The translations under genes were made by a program, and so were the position numbers. A DNA stretch of 7,833 nucleotides from JALVIU01 sp964462295 (lineage in GTDB: Bacteria > Atribacterota > JALVIU01), in assembly GCA_964462295.1 (NCBI GenBank), contig CAYWXH010000079.1, positions 1 to 7,833 on the forward strand, read 5' to 3'. Below, one piece after another: positions 4,056 to 7,833 of this stretch. Under the pieces are notes generated by a model. It saw only the letters and a list, made by a program, of their open reading frames with translations. It made no database searches and was not told the DNA's origin. Positions within the stretch are counted from its first letter, which is position 1; each line of letters opens with the position of its first letter.

Positions 4056-6422
4056 CTATTTCTTTAATAAATCATAGATACTTACTACCTTTTCCATCTC
4101 TTCTATCCTTATAGCCTTGGGCATCTCTGGTACAAGAGAAAAGAAGTTGTCCTCTACCCCCTCCCCTACCACATATACCCCATAGGCAGGATACTTAGCA
4201 GTTATTATGATATGGTTACCCCCTTCCTCTATATTTAGTTTTGGGTCTTTTGGACTTATATCCCTTAGGTTTGTAAGGAGTTTGTCGTTTTCATATATCC
4301 CCTTATCTGTTACAAATTTCATAAAGAGGATAGAGCGCCAAATATTGGAAAAAGAGAGATCATCCACAAAGACCACACTATCTTCTCCCACCCTTACATC
4401 TTTATAAATTCTTTCAAAGAGCTTTTCTCCGCTTTGAATATCATATGCAAAAACCTCTAATTTTCCTACTATATCTTTTCCATCATTTATAATTTTTAAT
4501 ATTGCTCCATTTTCATTCCTAATACATACGGGGAGTATCTCCTTGTAAAATCTTTTTGTATAATAGTAAAGTGCCTTTGGTCTTTTGAAATAGTCAATAG
4601 CTGACCAGCTAAATACAGGCCATGAGTCGTTTAGCTGCCAATAAAGGGTCCCCGCTGTACTGTATTTACGAGACCTCCAGTGTTCTACCCCTTCTTTTAT
4701 CGCCTCTGCTTGGTTTATCTGGGAAAGATAGATGATAGCCTCAAAATCAGATACCAGGCCGAAATGATTATGGATGAATTTCATTATCCGTTCAGGTCCT
4801 TCTACCTGTTTATTGTGTAAAACCATTGTTTTACTAAATATCTCTTTTTCCCATGGTTTTGCAAAAAAAGCTATAGTTTTTGGATCTGGTGCTGCCTGAA
4901 ATCCAAATTCACTTAGAAACTTACCCCTGTCTTTTTTGTACTCTGTATAGTCTTGCCATCCTGACCAGACATCCCAATTGTGTCTATCTCCCCCGTCTTC
5001 TGCATTTGGTCTTGACCCACCGAAGGGGCTTGAAGGCCAGTACGGACGAGATGGATCTTCTTCTGCACAGATCTTTGGAAAGTCCTCAAGATATAAGGTG
5101 TTGCCCAGAAACTTACCATCAACCTTATGGGCAAAATGGGGCCATTCATCAAATCCCCAGTTGTTTTCATTGTTTCCACACCAAAGTACGATACTTGGAT
5201 GATGTCTTAAGGCTATTATATTTTCCCTTACTTCTCTATTTGCAAGTTCTCTGAACCAGCTAATATGGTCAGGATACTCTGCACATGCAAACATAAAATC
5301 TTGCCATATCATAATCCCCAATTCATCACATTTTTCGTAAAATGCCTCATCTTCATATATCCCCCCACCCCATATACGGAGCATATTCATATTTGCATCA
5401 TATGCCATCTGCACAAGCTCTTCATAGTCTTTTTTGGTAAGCCATGAGAGGATGTTTTCTGCTGGTATCCAGTTTGCACCTTTTGCAAAGACAGTTTTTC
5501 CATTTATTTGGAATATAAATGTTTCCCCTTTCTCATCATCTTTTTTCAAGATTTCTACCTTTCGTAGCCCTATTTTCTTTCTTTCTCTATAAACCTCTTT
5601 CCCATCTTTAAGCAGGATAAAGATAAAATCATGAAGTGTAGGCTCACCCATACCAGATGGCCACCATAGGGAAAGACCATCTCTTTTTATACGCCCTTTA
5701 AAATATGGGCCCCTTAGAGTAGTATTTAGTCCAAATTCTCCTTTTGGCTTTCCATCTATCAATACAGATACTTTATAGACATCTATATCATCCCCTGCCT
5801 TATCTATGTATCCTGTTACCTCTATAGTCTCCATATCAGAAAGATATGCCGTAGAGCCGTAAAGTCTTGCATCAGGCAGTACCTCAATGAAAACATCTCT
5901 CCATATACCGGAGGTTACAATTCGGGCACCCCAATCCCAGCCGTATGAGTATTGTGCTTTTCTTATGTATGGCCTTACATCATGTTCACCTGTTGCGGCA
6001 AGTTCTCCATATGTTTTCATAAGAGCTTTGGGTCTCTCTATGGGAGAGGCTATAACTACTTTAAGGCTATTTTTACCTTGCTTTAATATATCTGTTATGT
6101 CAAATCTATATTCTATGAACATATTCTCTGTGTTTCCCAAAAGTTTCCCATTTAGATGGACAGAAGATAGCGTATCAACCCCTTTAAATACCAATTCGTA
6201 CCTCATATCTTCTTGGATTTTTTCTACATAGAACTCCCTTTCGTATACCCAGTCTTTTTTCTCCAATCTTTCAAATAATAACTCATTTGTCCCAATATAG
6301 GGATGTGGGAGTTTTCCAAGCTCTATAAGGTCTCCCTGAACTGTCCCGGGGACTTTTCCAAAAAAGTCAAATTCCCTTTCGCTATCCCTTATATGCCATA
6401 TACCATTTAGATATATTTCCAT
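4056..6422 (-). CDS. glycoside hydrolase family 2 beta-mannosidase, 788 residues, cytoplasmic
   Basis: Retaining exo-enzyme expected to release mannose from the non-reducing end of beta-1,4-manno-oligosaccharides. Domain order fits GH2: an N-terminal jelly roll (about 1-185, with RKAQYSYGWDWGARIVTSGIW at 154-174), an Ig-like domain (about 186-290), a TIM barrel (about 295-625) and C-terminal beta domains (630-788). The acid/base is E419 in WCGNNENN and the nucleophile is E505 in LSEFGFQ. The WGGGIYEDEAFYEKCDELG run (351-369) and NDSWPVFSWSAIDY (598-611) are typical of beta-mannosidases rather than beta-galactosidases. No signal peptide is present, so it acts on imported oligosaccharides. Its ATG lies 11 nt after the GH1 stop, with GGGGAGGGA as ribosome site. 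Somewhat shorter than many homologues, with no missing catalytic part. The related exo-beta-glucosaminidase activity is a less likely alternative. Confidence 0.92.
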   Translation of the reverse strand: MEIYLNGIWHIRDSEREFDFFGKVPGTVQGDLIELGKLPHPYIGTNELLFERLEKKDWVYEREFYVEKIQEDMRYELVFKGVDTLSSVHLNGKLLGNTENMFIEYRFDITDILKQGKNSLKVVIASPIERPKALMKTYGELAATGEHDVRPYIRKAQYSYGWDWGARIVTSGIWRDVFIEVLPDARLYGSTAYLSDMETIEVTGYIDKAGDDIDVYKVSVLIDGKPKGEFGLNTTLRGPYFKGRIKRDGLSLWWPSGMGEPTLHDFIFILLKDGKEVYRERKKIGLRKVEILKKDDEKGETFIFQINGKTVFAKGANWIPAENILSWLTKKDYEELVQMAYDANMNMLRIWGGGIYEDEAFYEKCDELGIMIWQDFMFACAEYPDHISWFRELANREVRENIIALRHHPSIVLWCGNNENNWGFDEWPHFAHKVDGKFLGNTLYLEDFPKICAEEDPSRPYWPSSPFGGSRPNAEDGGDRHNWDVWSGWQDYTEYKKDRGKFLSEFGFQAAPDPKTIAFFAKPWEKEIFSKTMVLHNKQVEGPERIMKFIHNHFGLVSDFEAIIYLSQINQAEAIKEGVEHWRSRKYSTAGTLYWQLNDSWPVFSWSAIDYFKRPKALYYYTKRFYKEILPVCIRNENGAILKIINDGKDIVGKLEVFAYDIQSGEKLFERIYKDVRVGEDSVVFVDDLSFSNIWRSILFMKFVTDKGIYENDKLLTNLRDISPKDPKLNIEEGGNHIIITAKYPAYGVYVVGEGVEDNFFSLVPEMPKAIRIEEMEKVVSIYDLLKK

Positions 6423-6433
6423 AGTCCCTCCCC

Positions 6434-7771
6434 TTAATCTTCGAAACCTGAATCTTTTATAACCTCCCTATACCAATAACCACTATCTTTTATAATCCTT
6501 CTTTGTGTCTCATAATCTATATAGACTATACCAAACCTTTTTGAATACCCGTGTGCCCATTCAAAATTGTCCATAAGTGACCAGACAAAATACCCTTTTA
6601 ACCTAACCCCGTCTTCCATGGCCTTATATGCCATTTTAAAATGTTCCCTAAGGTAGTCTATCCTCTCTTTGTCGTGTACCTTTCCATCCTCTACCCTATC
6701 ATCAAATGCTGCACCATTTTCGGTAATATAAATCTCTTTAGGATTATATTCATCCTGTACCCCTTTTAGTATAATATAGAGGCCTTTCGGATATATCTCC
6801 CATCCCATCTCTGTCATGGGAAGACCAAGTTTTTCCATTTTTATGCCAAAAGGTGATAGAGGGTCGTATTTTACAAGACCACCTGAGTAATAGTTTATCC
6901 CTACAAAATCTATCGGTTCTCTTATATCACTTAAGTCTTTTTCATGCCCTTTTGGGAAAAACTCTTCAGCTACCTTTAGGAGATGTTCGGGATATGTTCC
7001 TTTATAGATAGGATTTAAAAAGAGTGGATAGTTTACATATTCATGTGCAATCCTTGCAGCCTCTATGTCTGCTGGGTCATCTGAAAATGGCTCTTGTGAA
7101 TGATTGGAAAGGGTGATACCGATTTTTCCACCTATCCCTTCTGCCCTAAATGCCCGCACTGCCTCAGAGTGTGCACGAAGCTGGTTATGTACCACAGAAA
7201 AACCTGCATAGATATCACGCATACCAGGTGCATGTACTCCCCATACATGCCCTATAACTGCTGTAACCCACGGTTCATTAAGGGTTATCCAGTGTTTTAC
7301 CCTATCTCCTAACTCTTGAAATAGATAATCTGCATAATCTGAAAACCAACCTGCAATATCACGATTGGTCCATCCTCCTATGTCTTGAAGGGAAGCAGGG
7401 AGGTCCCAATGGTAAAGTGTGACAAAAGGGGTAATATCATTTTTAAGAAGTTCATCTGTAAGTCTTTTGTAAAAATTAAGACCTTTTATATTTATCTTTC
7501 CCTTTCCTTCTGGAAATATCCTTGGCCATGCTATAGAAAATCTATATGCCTTAAGACCCAACTCTTTCATAAGGGCTATATCTTCTCTGTATCTATTGTA
7601 GTGATCGCAGGCTATATCCCCTGTATCTTTGTTTGCTATATTTCCTGGTGTATGTGAGAATCTATGCCAGATAGATGGTCCTGCCCCATCTGCAAGGGGG
7701 GATCCTTCTATCTGATAAGATGCTGTTGCAGTACCCCATATAAATTCTTTTGGAAACTCTATCTTACCCAT
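6434..7771 (-). CDS. glycoside hydrolase family 1 beta-glucosidase/beta-glycosidase, 445 residues
   Basis: Retaining (beta/alpha)8-barrel enzyme hydrolysing terminal beta-glucosyl, and often galactosyl, fucosyl or mannosyl, residues of oligosaccharides. The N-terminal GH1 signature FIWGTATASYQIEG is at residues 10-23. The acid/base is E166 in TLNEPW and the nucleophile is E351 in YITENG. Subsite -1 residues Q20, H121, W122, N165, N293, Y295, W397, E404 and W405 are all present. E166 and E351 have the same numbering as in the Thermotoga maritima enzyme (446 residues). No signal peptide, so cytoplasmic. Start chosen at 7771 because AAGGAGG precedes it by 5 nt. It is the first gene of an operon with the GH2 beta-mannosidase, which suggests use of cellobiose, glucomannan or mannan oligosaccharides. 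Transporter and regulator genes, if any, lie beyond the right edge. Confidence 0.95.
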   Translation of the reverse strand: MGKIEFPKEFIWGTATASYQIEGSPLADGAGPSIWHRFSHTPGNIANKDTGDIACDHYNRYREDIALMKELGLKAYRFSIAWPRIFPEGKGKINIKGLNFYKRLTDELLKNDITPFVTLYHWDLPASLQDIGGWTNRDIAGWFSDYADYLFQELGDRVKHWITLNEPWVTAVIGHVWGVHAPGMRDIYAGFSVVHNQLRAHSEAVRAFRAEGIGGKIGITLSNHSQEPFSDDPADIEAARIAHEYVNYPLFLNPIYKGTYPEHLLKVAEEFFPKGHEKDLSDIREPIDFVGINYYSGGLVKYDPLSPFGIKMEKLGLPMTEMGWEIYPKGLYIILKGVQDEYNPKEIYITENGAAFDDRVEDGKVHDKERIDYLREHFKMAYKAMEDGVRLKGYFVWSLMDNFEWAHGYSKRFGIVYIDYETQRRIIKDSGYWYREVIKDSGFED

Positions 7772-7833
7772 GACTTCCTCCTTTTTTATATTTTACGATC
7801 CCTTTATTTATATATTACAAGGGGCAAGTGTCC
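7772..7833 (-). promoter_or_regulatory. leader of the GH1-GH2 operon with strong ribosome site and weak promoter candidate
   Basis: On the minus strand GGAGG (complement of 7777-7781) lies 5 nt before the ATG. Upstream, TAAAAT (complement of 7790-7795) could be a -10 box. Its only partner is TTGTAA (complement of 7815-7820) at 19 bp, longer than usual, and the resulting leader would be very short. The true promoter may lie beyond the window or upstream of an earlier gene. Confidence 0.35.

Noticed and set aside
4880..5254. 124-codon plus-strand frame inside the GH2 gene
   Set aside because: Antisense shadow of the catalytic barrel coding region, with no promoter, ribosome site or recognisable protein.

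Overview
The window looks like chromosomal DNA of a low-GC (roughly 35-40 %) bacterium. Shine-Dalgarno sites are strong (GGAGG or AAGGAG 5-8 nt before the start), promoters are of the sigma-70 type (TTGACA-N17/18-TATAAT-like), and genes are compact. Proteins are rich in Lys, Glu and Ile. The GH1 enzyme has the same length class and catalytic residue numbering as the Thermotoga maritima beta-glucosidase, which fits a thermophilic or anaerobic saccharolytic bacterium. I cannot name a genus from the sequence.

Layout. (1) 1-234: palindromic REP-like repeats of the 'GTCATTGCGA...TGGCAATCTC' type, then a promoter. (2) 235-1013, plus strand: a 52-residue two-helix membrane protein, then a second promoter and a two-gene unit. 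That unit encodes a 78-residue membrane-anchored coiled-coil protein and a 101-residue ArsR-type winged-helix regulator, 3 nt apart. (3) 1036-1767, minus strand: a secreted protein with a proline-rich spacer and an unrecognised C-terminal domain; a hairpin separates it from the convergent regulator. (4) 1768-2791: about 1 kb without a convincing gene, but with unusual structure. It holds a 16-nt near-exact direct repeat, an 11-bp hairpin and a 15-bp perfect inverted repeat whose outer boxes match the integron attC R-box consensus. On the minus strand next to it is a possible cassette ORF. (5) 2683-3082: a possible hydrophobic peptide and an unrecognised 96-residue basic protein. (6) 3295-3927: a LysE/RhtB-family exporter with its own promoter; its stop codon runs into another REP-like repeat. 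(7) 4056-7771, minus strand: an operon of a GH1 beta-glycosidase followed 11 nt later by a GH2 beta-mannosidase, both cytoplasmic.

The clearest biology is the GH1-GH2 operon, which probably hydrolyses imported beta-linked gluco/manno-oligosaccharides to monosaccharides. The parts most worth a second look are the attC-like element with its possible cassette in the 1-kb gap, and the tightly coupled pair of a membrane coiled-coil protein and a winged-helix regulator. No complete new defence or mobile system is visible: there is no integrase, transposase, CRISPR array, tRNA or rRNA.
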